NCBI GenBank assembly: GCA_026027325.1
Contig: JAMSLZ010000009.1
Coordinates: 62,001-126,000, forward strand
Direction: 5' to 3'
Length of the DNA stretch: 64,000 nt
From: Actinomucor elegans
Taxonomy: Eukaryota; Mucoromycota; Mucoromycetes; Mucorales; Mucoraceae
The notes under the pieces were generated by a model. It was not told the origin of the DNA and ran no database searches. It worked only from the letters and a program-made list of their open reading frames with translations. The first letter of the stretch is position 1, and each line of letters starts with the position of its first letter. A program made the position numbers and the translations under genes. Shown one piece after another: positions 1 through 11,368 of the stretch.

Positions 1-689
1 TGCAATTGATAATATGCCTTCTTATTTCTTTTTTAGTAAAGTACTGTTGACACACTGGGCAGTTTTCACCAGGCATTATTCTTGTTGAAATAGGCGAAAG
101 AGTAAAATAAAGGTAAAAGCGTTGGGACTCTGCACGTATTATATGCACAGTTTTAGAGATGCGGTAAAAATTGAATAAAAAGCGAATAAATGAATTAAAA
201 CCGTTTTATGAGGTTTTATTGATCTAAAGTAAGTTTAGCTATCCTATCTAGCACGTATGTCTTGTATTTAGATTTCAAAGAAAATAGTCTCTTGGTAACA
301 ATCAAAGGTCTTTTTTAATATATGTTCACTCTGCATTAATTGTCCTTTCAGCGGTGATCCAAACTTCCCTCTTTAGATGGATGGTTAGATGAAACCCATT
401 CCTTAATATATATATGCAGAGTGCCATATGTGCGTTTCACCACAAGAGAGATATCAATATTCGAGCAAGGTTTGTTTATTACGCATAATTACGTTACATT
501 AGCTCTAATAGGTTCTGATTTTTTGTATATGATACCTAGCACTTCCTGGTAAGATTCTCCCGACACAGGCTATACCTATTAAGTTAAAGCCATTTTTAAC
601 TGCAGGGCTTATGATATAAAGATGGTTCCACTACATGCATTTCTTTTGCACTCATTTCTTTCCATAAATTTTATAAAATCATTAGAATC
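1..689. other. 5' spacer, no gene seen
   Basis: AT-rich sequence with stops in all frames and no recognisable protein or RNA. Its right part must hold the promoter of the small gene that starts at 690; the last 30 bases before the ATG are AT-rich without a clear TATA element. Confidence 0.6.
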
Positions 690-1363
690 ATGCCAGCTAA
701 CAGAAGACAAATTAGACAGACCAGCCAATCCAGTCAATCCAGCAGCAGAGAAAACGACAGAGATCTTAACAGTCAAATAAATCTACCTCCACCTTGGATG
801 GAAGATTTTAAACAAGATCTCGTAAACTATTTCGATGAAAAGCTTCAACCCTCTTTAAACATAGGAAGCTCAAAAACTATCCCAGTGCCAAAGAAGCAAA
901 GGAGAGTAAATTCTAAAGTCTATATCCAATGCTTTTTAAAAGAACACCTAAAGGAGCCAGTGCCTAATGATGAAGATATCAGCAGCCTGATGGGAATACT
1001 TGATCAAGAAGCTTTCTCTTCAGTACTAACTTTTGCGCAGCAGAACCCAGAAGCTGCATGTAAAAGCTGGAGGCTGCTTTCTTCTCTTAATAAGCTCTCC
1101 ATGATACAGTCGGCACTACAACAGTCGATAGCATCAGATGAACGGCTTGCTATCATCAACAAGTGTGTAAGATTTTGGCCTTGCGAGTTTCTTGTGCAAG
1201 AAAAATGGACTAACAGAAGCAAATATAACAGGAAGAAAGTGTAAGTGTACATTCTATAACTATTGCATATTGAATCAAAAGGAGAGAAAAATGAACACCC
1301 ATTTGTAGGCTTCAAGCGGAAGGTGCGCAGTTAAGAAATGCAAGAAATCAAGGACTGCAGTAA
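690..1363 (+). CDS. Uncharacterised 201-residue protein, two exons
   Basis: Exons 690-1240 and 1309-1363 give 201 residues. The intron begins GTAAGT and ends TTTGTAG; splicing replaces an immediate stop (after KKV) by a short tail VLQAEGAQLRNARNQGLQ. Residues 1-30 are Ser/Gln/Arg-rich and disordered; a basic patch PKKQRRVNSK (about 68-77) could be a nuclear localisation signal. The C-terminal 120 residues look helical (VYIQCFLKEHLKEP, SWRLLSSLNKLSMIQSALQQS) and hold three cysteines. No family is recognised. The ATG is the first in frame, and an AATAAA lies at 1425-1430, downstream of the stop. The reading frame, a good intron and the polyA signal suggest a real gene; its function is unknown. 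It could be a lineage-specific or element-derived protein. Confidence 0.6.
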
Positions 1364-1424
1364 TATATCAGTAAATATAATTAGCTTAATATTATATACC
1401 CATTTTGTATCGTTTATCTTATTG

Positions 1425-1430
1425 AATAAA
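1425..1430 (+). terminator. AATAAA polyadenylation signal
   Basis: A canonical AATAAA lies 62 bases after the stop of the 690-1363 gene, in an AT-rich stretch. This fits the 3' end of that transcript. Confidence 0.45.
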
Positions 1431-1522
1431 GAGTCATCATTACACATATGTTGTTTCATTATCTATACATGGTTAATACATGCAAAAAAGGTTGAAATAT
1501 AAGTGGTTGAAATCATAGGAAG

Positions 1523-1840
1523 GTTAACATGCTTTTCGAGTGAATTGCAAGTGAATTGCAAGTTAACATGTTTTTCGAGTGAATTGCAAGTGAATTGCAA
1601 GTTAACATGTTTTTCGAGTGAATTGCAAGTGAATTGCAAGTTAACATGTTTTTCGAGTGAATTGCAAGTGAATTGCGAGTTAACATGTTTTTCGAGTTAA
1701 TTTAAGGTGAATTTCGGGTTAACCTGATTTTCAAGTGAATTGCAGGTGAATTGCAAGTTAACTTGAATTCACTCGAAACGGCAACGATTCTCCTGCAAAC
1801 CGAGTTAACTTGAAATTCACTCGAAATTCACTCGAATTTT
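1523..1840. repeat. 39-bp tandem array (six units) with inverted half-copies
   Basis: Six head-to-tail 39-bp units start at 1523, 1562, 1601, 1640, 1679 and 1718; the first four or five are near-identical and the last ones diverged. Each unit begins GTTAACATG (with an HpaI-type palindrome GTTAAC) and contains an internal direct repeat GTGAATTGCAA. Immediately after, at 1757 and again at 1804, the same motif appears in opposite orientation (GTTAACTTG...AATTCACTCGAA), so the array can fold back on its end. The unit is 13 codons long, so an open frame runs through it, but that frame has no ATG at a sensible place and is taken as a by-product. Confidence 0.85.
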
Positions 1841-1967
1841 TCCCATAGTGCTCTCTGCCATTTCCACTTCAGTATCCAATCAAAATAAGTAAAAATTTAG
1901 TCACTAATTAAAGACCTATATCCTGCGTTTCTTCAACTTGCTCTTCCTCTTTTTACTTACAATAACC

Positions 1968-2432
1968 ATGCTAAATCCTTTGGCGCACGACTTTACGCCT
2001 ATATCGTCGTTTCCAATCGAGCCTTCATCCACACCAACCCAAAAGACTAAGAAAAAGAAGCAGTCTGAAGCTAAGCCCAAGAGCAAAAAAAATCCACCAC
2101 CTCTTATCAAGGCCGAAACATCAACGAAACCACAAAAGAATAAAGAATCTCGGGCGAATAACAAAAAAGATCCTCACCATGCTAGAGTAACGCATAATAA
2201 TAAAGCTAAGCAAAAGTCTACACAGCCAATTCAACCGAATCTCGGTGACATGTTTGAAAAAGAATCCAAGTTTATTACAATAGAAGCAGCAATAGATCCC
2301 ATTCATCGCACAGATCCAGCAAGTCTAAATACAATTCATACGAATAAAACTATATCCAGCGATAAGCAGTCCGTGCTAGAACATGGTTACGAAAGATATC
2401 TCGATTGGGTAAAAAACAATCATGACGGTTGA
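1968..2432 (+). CDS. Small basic protein with N-terminal PAM2-like motif
   Basis: An intronless frame of 154 residues; the ATG at 1968 has a good fungal context (AATAACCATG), while the longer open frame upstream has no ATG. The protein begins MLNPLAHDFTP, which matches the PAM2 consensus (L-N-x-x-A-x-E/D-F-x-P) of proteins that bind the MLLE domain of cytoplasmic poly(A)-binding protein. The rest is Lys/Gln/Asn/Pro-rich and disordered to about residue 95, followed by a more ordered acidic/amphipathic C-terminus ending HGYERYLDWVKNNHDG. From the motif, a role in mRNA 3'-end metabolism or translation control through Pab1 is inferred. No other domain is seen. The motif match is direct; the binding is inference. 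Confidence 0.6.
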   Translation: MLNPLAHDFTPISSFPIEPSSTPTQKTKKKKQSEAKPKSKKNPPPLIKAETSTKPQKNKESRANNKKDPHHARVTHNNKAKQKSTQPIQPNLGDMFEKESKFITIEAAIDPIHRTDPASLNTIHTNKTISSDKQSVLEHGYERYLDWVKNNHDG

Positions 2433-3012
2433 CTGCGCATTGGTTACTGATATAACTGACTGTATAGATTGATCGATCATTACGTGCATTTGATACTGTG
2501 ACTGTGGTCGGTATGGAAAATGCTGTGGTAGATGTGGTTTCGATGGTTACTATTTTACAGGATCGTAAAATAGCAGCGCATGATGGTATATAATTCAGAT
2601 CTTTATTTTTTATTTTTTTTTATTTAAATTACTCACTGCCTTATTACTGTTAGATGTGGAGACATTTAGTATGAATATAGGCCACAATAGAATAGCAGCT
2701 TGTATTCAAGTCAAGTTACACTCGTATTATTAAAGTTTACGCTCGCATAATTATAACGCAGCAGTAGCAACAATAGCAGTAGCAGCGATAGTCGCAATAA
2801 GCAGGCTTCAGACACGCTCTAGATATAGGAGAAATCTCCTAAGGCTAAGTATCATTCCTTGGCTCCTTAAATAGTAAACACTGGGTACTTGGATCAATAA
2901 AACACTTTCTTCTTTTTATTATTATTATTATACATTCAAAGGTCGCTGTTTTCAAATAAAAGGTAAAAATCGGCTCAGGTAGTCTAGACAGCCTTTCTTT
3001 CGCTTCTAAAAC
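2433..3012. other. Spacer between PAM2 gene and DPP gene
   Basis: No gene is seen. It holds a T-rich stretch near 2605-2625 and an interrupted CAG/GTA low-complexity run around 2758-2805. The right end is the promoter and leader of the peptidase gene. Confidence 0.6.
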
Positions 3013-6000
3013 ATGTCGTTTCTAACTATTCCTTTTTCCCGATTAAAAAACAACTATTCACCACCTCAACCTATTCATTATGAAACTACTGAAATGACTC
3101 AAATTGTTGACTTGGATTCTTTCATGGCCTTGATGGATTCTCGAAATAGTCTAAGTGGCATTTTAGAAAACGAAGACGAGGACGATAATAGTAGCTTAAG
3201 CAGCCAAAGCACAAGAATGACTGAGAATAACGTCAAATACAACTATAACGAAGACGAGGAAGATGATACGTTTCTCGGTGACGAAGCCGAGCAAAGTCTG
3301 GTTGGAGCCAGAAGTAGTGACTTGGAGAATGGCACCGCTATTACGCGAAAGAAGGTACATTTTACAACTGCAGTATGTACAAACAAAACATACCAAACAT
3401 TTCATTTAAATTCTAGAAAGGCGGAAAAAAATGGGTCTGCATGGCTTTTCTTTTCTTGATTATAACGTTTTGGTTAATATGGACCATTGGATTGAGCCAA
3501 ATGGGTCCAGGTAAGGGGATGATATTACGTGTTAAATTGCCAGAGCCTTACTTTTTGATTTAGTGGCAGATCAACAAGACTCAATACACCACATCGACTT
3601 GCCAGACTTGTATAACACCTCATTCTTTGTGAAAAGACCTTCCTTAGTTTGGGTCAAGAATGGTAGTGTACTTGTCCAATAAAGATCAATCACTAACAAA
3701 GTATGATATATATATATATATAGATCCTCGCGATGGTATATTCACCTATACAGATCCAATAACGAATGATATCTTACTGGAATCAGTGGAAGATGGAAAG
3801 ACAGAAGTATTTGTTCAAGCCGCTGATTTGGTAAGTGTATGCTTTCAACACCAATACAATTCTAACATCTCTACAGAAAATAGGTGATGGATTACTCGAA
3901 GTGCAATCTTTTGAAATATCTCAAGATGCGCAATATCTGCTATTGAAAACCAATGTGACAAACGTAAGTCATTGTGCATATAGCCAAAAAAAAAAAAAAA
4001 AGCATACCAACCTTTACTATCATAGCAATGGAGATATTCTACGCGTTCCAATATATACATATACAATATGACTGATAAATCACTAGCGCCTTTAAACAGC
4101 CTTTCTACAGTCGATTCTGTACCTATGGTGTCCTATGCAGTATGGAGTCCAACAGGTCATCAACTGGTAATCCTGCTTCTATATTCACATCAAATGTGAT
4201 GCTAATAAGTTTGATATATAATATATAGGCTTATGTTCTGGGTAATGAAATCTTTATTACAGATCTAAAGAACACGACGCGTATTACTTTCGATGGTTCC
4301 AGTACCATTTTTAATGGCATTCCTGACTGGGTTTATGAAGAAGAAGTATTTGCTAGAGACTATGCTATGTGGTGGTCGCCAGATTCGACCCACCTTGCTT
4401 ATCTCAGATTGAATGAAACAGCTGTGCCAGAATTCCACCTGCAGTACTATACTGCCAGTAACAATAGTTATCCAGATGAACTAACAATTAAATACCCCAA
4501 GGTAAAACAAAATGCAACATAAGCAAATCAAGTTTATTTCTAACAAATAAATATAGGCTGGGTCACCTAACCCACTGGTTTCATTGCATGTCTACTCACT
4601 TAACTCGAGTTCTACCATCATGGTAACCAGCAACTCAACTACCAACGCGACAATAGGAGCTTCTCAGAAATTAATCGAGTTCGAAGATTCTGATCGTCTC
4701 ATCACTGACGTTGTTTGGGCTACTGAAACTAATACACACTTGTTATTTAAGCAAACAAACCGCATACAAGATATTGAAATAACCAGTCTAGTGACGATCG
4801 GTAGCCCGCTCAATGAAACAACCATCGAAAGTACTCGTACATATAAGCCAGATGATGGAGGATGGATCGATTCGGCACAAACTATGGTTTATATTCCCAA
4901 CAGTAAAGCCACCGATGCTACTGTACGCTATTTGGACCTGATCGATAATGGCAGTGGCTACATGCATTTAGCGGTACTTAAAGCGCAATCATCAGCAAGT
5001 AAATCACCTGTTTGGCTCACTTCAGGTCGTTGGGAAGTGATACCTGGCACTGTTGTTGTGGATCGTGAAAGACAGCTAGTGCATTATGTCTCTACTGAAC
5101 GATCTCATCTAGAGCGCCACTTGTATCGTATCAATCTCAATCACAGCAAACCTATATCCACTAAAACCTGCTTGACCTGTCCCGATGATCAAGAACAACA
5201 TGCTTATTATGGCGCTACATTCTCGCCCAAGTACGGTTATTACATTTTACAATATGAAGGGCCTAATATTCCTACTACTGTGGTGAAAAAAGTCGACAAT
5301 GCAACGTTTGAGACGGTATTGCAGGACAATGCTGCACTCACGTCTTTGTTGGAAGATTATGAGCTGCCTCGTACGCGAATGGTGCCTGTCAAGAGTGGAG
5401 GTGTAAGCATGGATGCGATGGAAGTCTTGCCACCTGATTTCGATGTGTCCAAAAAGTATCCCGTCTTGTTTCATGTTTATGGAGGCCCTGGATCTCAGTT
5501 GGCTTCTTATCGGTTTGAATTGTCTTGGAGTACATTCTTAGCAAGCAAATTGGGCTATATTGTAGTAACTGTAAGTTAGGAATAAGAGTAATATTAGACA
5601 ACAGCTCATTATGATAATGATAGGTGGATGGCAGAGGCACTGGTTTTAAAGGAAGAAAGTATCGATCCGGCGTAAGAGGAAGACTGGGTGAATTAGAAAC
5701 GATAGATCAGATTAATGCTGCAAAGTATGAAAGAGCTTTGATTTGTAGTCGATGATATAGATATTAATGTTTACTTTGAAATAGACATTGGGCTTCTTTA
5801 GAATACGTGGATCCTTCTCGTATTGCCATCTGGGGCTGGGTAAGGCTTCGACTTTATCTGATTAACCTGTACAAAGCCTAATCATATATTATTGAAATAG
5901 TCTTATGGAGGTTACATGGCATCTAAAGTGATAGAAGCCAATAGTGGAATCTTTGCAGCTGGTTTAGCTGTAGCTCCTGTGACAGACTGGCGCTTTTATG

Positions 6001-6562
6001 GTATAATAGCTTGTATTTTATTGAGATATAACAGTATATTCATTGTCCTTGTATATAGACTCGATTTACACTGAAAGATATATGCTAACGCCTGAAATGA
6101 ATCCTGATGGCTATAACCAAAGTGCAGTCAATAACATGACAGGCTTTGAAAATACAAGATATTTGCTAGTTCATGGCACAGGCGACGATAATGGTATTAT
6201 AAAAAAAAGGGGGGGAGGGGAGGAGAGAAGCAACTCCTATCCGATTCAATTACTCACTAGATTCTATAATAGTTCACTTTCAAAACGCTGCTGTATTGGT
6301 AGACAAGTTGACCCAAGCTAATATTCACAACTATCAAGTGCAGTTCTATACTGACAATAACCATGCCATCCGATACCATAATGGTAATGAAAACGTGTAT
6401 CATTTACTCACCAACTTCCTATGGGAAAGGTAATATCGCTAATACGCATTATTCATACAAATGTCTAATGTCTTTTTCGATAGCTTTGGAGGTGAAGAAT
6501 ATTTGCACGTACGTAAAGAATTGAACGGACACTTTGCAGGACCATTGACTGGAGGTCATTAA
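3013..6562 (+). CDS. Type II membrane dipeptidyl aminopeptidase (S9B, Ste13/Dap2-like)
   Basis: Fourteen exons: 3013-3354, 3417-3510, 3564-3662, 3724-3830, 3877-3963, 4026-4166, 4229-4501, 4557-5570, 5624-5724, 5785-5839, 5901-6000, 6059-6193, 6273-6429, 6484-6562; total 927 residues, close to yeast Ste13. A cytoplasmic acidic N-tail (1-119) is followed by one membrane anchor at about 120-140 ([20 protein letters not shown]) and a lumenal part. The beta-propeller carries the family motif DWVYEEEVF (about 323-331). The hydrolase domain has the nucleophile in GWSYGGY (Ser772), the acid in HGTGDDNVHF (Asp847) and His880 in DNNHAI, so the triad is complete. It should remove X-Pro/X-Ala dipeptides in the late Golgi or vacuole. 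Exon 6 starts after a poly-A-bearing intron; it was placed by the motif [13 protein letters not shown]. Which of Ste13 or Dap2 it equals cannot be told. Confidence 0.95.
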
Positions 6563-6677
6563 TATCATACACTATCAACTCTATCATTGACATCTAATAC
6601 CCCTCTTTCACTTCCGTTTGTCATTTCATATTGTGATAGTACATTATACTTTATTCATCATTAAAGTCGTTATAATA

Positions 6678-9195
6678 TTATGAGTTGGATACATTATGGC
6701 GACGCTTCAAAAATTCCAAAATAGCCTTAGTACCTTGTTCTACAATGTTGGGACGAGGTACTCTAAATCTAAGAAATATATAAGCCATGAGTAATGAACT
6801 TTAATATCAACTTTTTTTTTTTTTTTTTTTGTAAAAACATACCTATTGCCAAAGACAACCAGTTCCTTTAAGCTATCAATGGCTGATAAACCAGGTGGCA
6901 GATAACCAATATCATTGTTACTTAGATCCAGCGTTTCCAATCCTTGGCCAAAGCTTTGATCTGTGATATTATCCAATTTGTTTGAGCTAGCCATTAATAC
7001 TTTCAGCGAAGGAAGTACTTGGGCGAGATTTTCTGGTAACATTGTGAGCGCATTATGATTTAATACTAATTCCTCTAGTTTGGGGAAGGAAGAAGGTGTA
7101 GTTTCGCTGCATTCGATGGATTTGAGACGATTATTGTTGAGCTTGAGGGTTTTGAGGCTACTGAAAACGATACCGTCCATGTTGAAGTTGAAACTAGTGA
7201 GACGGTTATGCTCCAAGTTGAGTTGGACAATAAAGCTAGCTATCAAGCTTAAATTGAAAGGGAATACGGTGAACTGATTATGATCTACGATGAATAAATG
7301 ATGAGCAAGATACAACTTTTGAAAAAAAAAAAAAAAAAAAAGCTCACCTAATAGAATAGTTCCTGGGATATCTTGCGTGAATCTCAGGGATTCACTGGGT
7401 AACTCTGTCAACTGTTTGTTGGACAAGTCCAATTTCATTGTCAAGCTGACTTTTTGGGTAAAGTTGGTGCTTAAATCTACTATAGCAGCATCCCCCTCCA
7501 CATCATTCTCCACATGCTGTATTTGTTGTTGTTGTTGTTGCTGTTGCTCTTCAAGCTGTTGCTGGTAACTACTGCGTAAAGATGCAATCAATTGAGATTG
7601 GCTCATGGATGCAAATGATCGCATAGGATTTCCTTCATATTGGATCGCTTTCAATTCCTCGAGTTTACCTAGTTCATAAGGCAATGCATGCAATTGATTT
7701 CCTCTTACATCCAAACGATGAAGACTAAGCAAATTTGTTACTGACGCAGGAATAATTTGCAATTGATTTGAGGAAATATCTAGTGTATGTAAATTAGGTG
7801 CTCCGTAAAGGCCTGCCAATCCATCCTCTTGTAGCTTGTTGGTCATTAAAGAGAGCTCAACTAGTTTAGGCATCGATACTTGAGCATCTTTGTTAATGGT
7901 AGTGATCAAATTATTTCCAGCGTCCAGTCGAACCAATGCAGGTAACGTTACATCCGAATTAGCTAAATAAACTTTGAATGAGCCCCCTTTTTATATCAAC
8001 CCATAATCAACCCACAACTTTACCAGGAAATAGTACACGTAATTTGTTTTGGTTCAGTAGCAACTCTTGTAGTTTGGTCCATCCTTCAAAAGAAGGAGGC
8101 AAAGTGTCTATTTGATTGTGGCTAAGGTTCAGCTTGACAAGACTGGAAATATCCTCATGAAGCGATTCAAATGCTTCAATTTCATTATAACTGAGATCCA
8201 ACTGTTCTATCGTATTTTTTTCCAATACCACTTTGCCTCTTATCTGGTTATGCGAAAGATTCAATTCCTTAAGCTGTTTTAACTGTAAAAGAACTATTGG
8301 TATCTCGCTAAAGTGATTGTAAGGCATCAAGACCGACGTTAGGTTTTGTAATAATGACAAAGATTCGGGTAGTGATTCTAACTTGTTATCACGAAACTAA
8401 GTGGTTGAGGGACAGATTAGTAAAATCTCAAGATATACTTTCCATTACGACCACAGCTTTACATACATCAATTTGCTTTAACGCGCCAAATTCGGTTCCT
8501 AGCCTTTCATCGATTTCTGTAATTGCATTATCACCAGCAATCATTCTTGTCAGTTCTACGGAATCATACCAAGCATCACCCGATGATGTGAAATCCACCA
8601 CAACAGAATTAGGATCGACATGGTACCTTTTTTTTTCCCCCAAAGGATTTAGTCTTTCCTTTACCAAAAACCAGATAAGATTTACTTACATTTTCAATAC
8701 TTCCTCGGGAATCTTGGTTAATCCTCTACTTGATATATCGAGCTTTCCCGAGGACTTGGCTTGTTTCATCACCACTTGTATCTTTCTCGTCTCAGTGATT
8801 ACTGGAGCGGCATCAAAACTACTATTATTACCACCACCATAACGTTGAGCTCCCGTCATGACGTGATTATTTCTTTTTTTTACGGGTTCCTCTTGTGCTG
8901 CCGGTTTTGTGATACGTGCTCGTTGTTGAGCCATGAAGGCCTTGACACCTGCTGAAGCGCCAACAGAATCGTTCAAGGCTGATGAAGCGGCACGAGACTT
9001 GACAGTGCCGACAGGTGCAATCCCAGTTTTTTTTATAGGTGCTGGCTTTTGTTCACTTGTAGGCTTTGGTCTTGCTGGTTCCTCGATTGATGCTGTGACT
9101 AATCCAGAAGCAGAAGCTTGCTGCTTTTGTAATCGCAGCATGGAAGCTTTGGTCGGTCTTGGTTGTATGGATGATTTCCTCGGAATGGAAGACAT
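6678..9195 (-). CDS. Leucine-rich repeat protein, LRRC40 ortholog
   Basis: Six exons on the minus strand: 9195-8690, 8626-8467, 8396-8024, 7962-7348, 7284-6843, 6768-6678; 728 residues. The N-terminal 130 residues are basic and disordered. The LRR part opens with SGKLDISSRGLTKIPEEV, the start of the LRRC40 family, and about twenty LxxLxLxxNxL repeats follow. It closes with FRVPRPNIVEQGTKAILEFL, the family's conserved C-terminal cap. A glutamine tract (about residues 480-495) interrupts the repeats. The function of LRRC40 is not established; protein-protein scaffolding is the usual assumption. Two introns carry 19-20 nt A or T runs. The exon joins were chosen so that LRR consensus and phase are kept (for example DFRDNKLESLP, ILLDHNQFTVFP). 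It is convergent with the peptidase gene, with 115 bp between the stops. Confidence 0.9.
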
Positions 9196-11368
9196 GTTGA
9201 AATGAGAGAAAGACGTAAGCTCAAGTATATCCAACGCGAAAAAAACAGGTTGAAAATATAGTACGGGGGGATTTAAATCACGAGAAGGCTGTATCACAGC
9301 ATTGATTTATTTCAGAAGATCAAGTGTATGTTGTAGATATTTTCATCCAGTGAAAGAACAAGTTAAAGACTGGCATGAGTATATCAATGTTTATTAAGTA
9401 TGATATCGTAAATACCTTTGCTACCATAGACATGAAGCTGCTTGAAAGGACTACAGTTTGCTCCGCTTCTGATAGGTTGGATCGCACTTAATCGGTGGCT
9501 GGATCACTCAGACACTATTAACTTTTGCGGCACGAAAGGAGCATCAAACTATGTTGCGTTATACATCATACCTCTAAAATGTTTTTAATATTGTTAAAAA
9601 TCCAAAAGAAAGAATGCATTTCTTGCTTTCTAGCAGTTGCCCATGATATAATAATTTCTTTTTCAATGATGGAAGGTATAGACATCATCTTTAGCCTCCT
9701 TTTCAATGGAAAAACAATTGCTAATAGACGGACCATACATCAACAGCCTTTGTGCAGGATTGAACAGCGCATGTAGTACTGGAAAGATAGTTTGAACAAA
9801 TTTATAAATGCAACTATAGCTCTGATATTTGATATGAGAAATAATGTATATAAAATACAACTATATACTATCAGATATATGAATCCTATGCTTATTATAA
9901 ACTATGCCTTGGTAATGCTTTTGTCATCTTCTAGAAAAAAAAATAGAGAATATGAAAATTTAGGTCTGTATATATTGCCCCTTGAGAATCTTTCCATTTT
10001 ACCCACGAGCGGTTCCTGTTTAGTATTACATATTCAAAATGAAGTATTGTTTATATTTCAATCATTATTCAACTAAAGAGCAATGCATATATCATATTTT
10101 AGTGATTGACTATACATAAAACCAAAACTAGAGATCTATAGATTACTAATTTCGGTAGAATGTGAATCGACCTGTAATCCCTACTGAAAATGAACGTTCA
10201 CATTTACTATAGAGTATGCTTGATCACATTGCAATGAATAAAGCTTGTTTATTAATCATGAACTGTAAATTGTACATATATGTGTATCATATGAAATCAG
10301 GAGGGGTTGAAGTTTGGGAGAGTAAACCCGTCTTATCTCTACTGTTGCATCTGATAAGTGGTTTTTATGCAAAATGAGCTATTTTACTTGCCAAGACTTT
10401 AATTCTTCCCACTAATATTAATGCTACATTAAAGATTTTATACCTAGCCGTTAGTCCACACATTTCATTTGCCTTTTTCCTTGTCAGTAGCAAATAATAT
10501 TAAACCAAAAACGCTATCTTCTAGATCAGAAAACTCGGTGTCTGGGTAGATTATACAAAGTAGGCTATGAAGTTTCCATCACACAACTCGCTTTAAGTTA
10601 ATTCCATGGATACACAATAGTTTCTATTGTTTATTTGGTTTATCGAGGTAGATTGCGATTGGCTATAGATCGACTCTATTGTTATATTGGATGAATGGAA
10701 CAAACACACATTCTTTTACCCGCGAAAAGGAATGCTTGTCCGTCTAAATGATCCTACCTATTTCTTTTTAAAGAGTAAAGACCTAGATTCCTGGATTCAT
10801 AGTAACAAACCAGCCCGATTCCTACTTTCAAGATGTTCCACAATATAAACAACCCATTTTCTATATTATACTAATTGAATTTTGCGCATGTTTCTGTTAT
10901 ATTTTTCTATAAACTGCCGATTGGTCAAGACGCTCGGCAAAGAATTTCGAGATGAGTTAATATAAACCTTAAATTTCGGTAGATTACTTCTGGCAGTGTG
11001 GGGGTAGATCGGGCTAACTAATACGCCTGTATAACACTCGTTATCTTTTACCAATGATACTGGTGTAAAGGGATATTAAAGTTTCGGAGGGCGAAAAGGC
11101 CCTTTTTACAGTTCAACAGTTTAATTTTGAAAGATGAAAGATTTGTAACAGCTATATACGAATAAATAATGGGAGCATATATGAACATAGAGTTAAATGC
11201 AAGTATAGTTTTGTCTTGAGTTTTAGACAGGAAATTATAGGGTTATAATACGGCGATGGTTGATGAAAATAATGATGAGTGATAATGATAAGTTTAACAG
11301 GTTTGCTCTGTATCAATTAGATCGTCCATGATTATGTCTAGATTCAATCAAAGTTAATTTTTTGTTTG
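9196..11368. other. Spacer, no gene supported
   Basis: About 2.2 kb with only short open frames (for instance around 9525-10076 and 10866-11054) that lack homology, splice partners or codon character. The left part is the promoter of the LRRC40-like gene, the right part the 3' flank of the bZIP gene. Confidence 0.5.

Noticed and set aside
1503..1700. Open frame of 13-residue repeats through the tandem array
   Set aside because: The period is 39 bp, so one frame stays open by arithmetic; no ATG start, no signal or homology.
9525..10076. Two open frames of 83 and 94 codons on the + strand
   Set aside because: AT-rich composition, no domain, no splice partners, no conserved motif; consistent with chance.
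10866..11054. 62-codon minus frame beginning MVKDNECYTGVLVSP
   Set aside because: Looks slightly protein-like, but stands alone without family, intron or promoter support.
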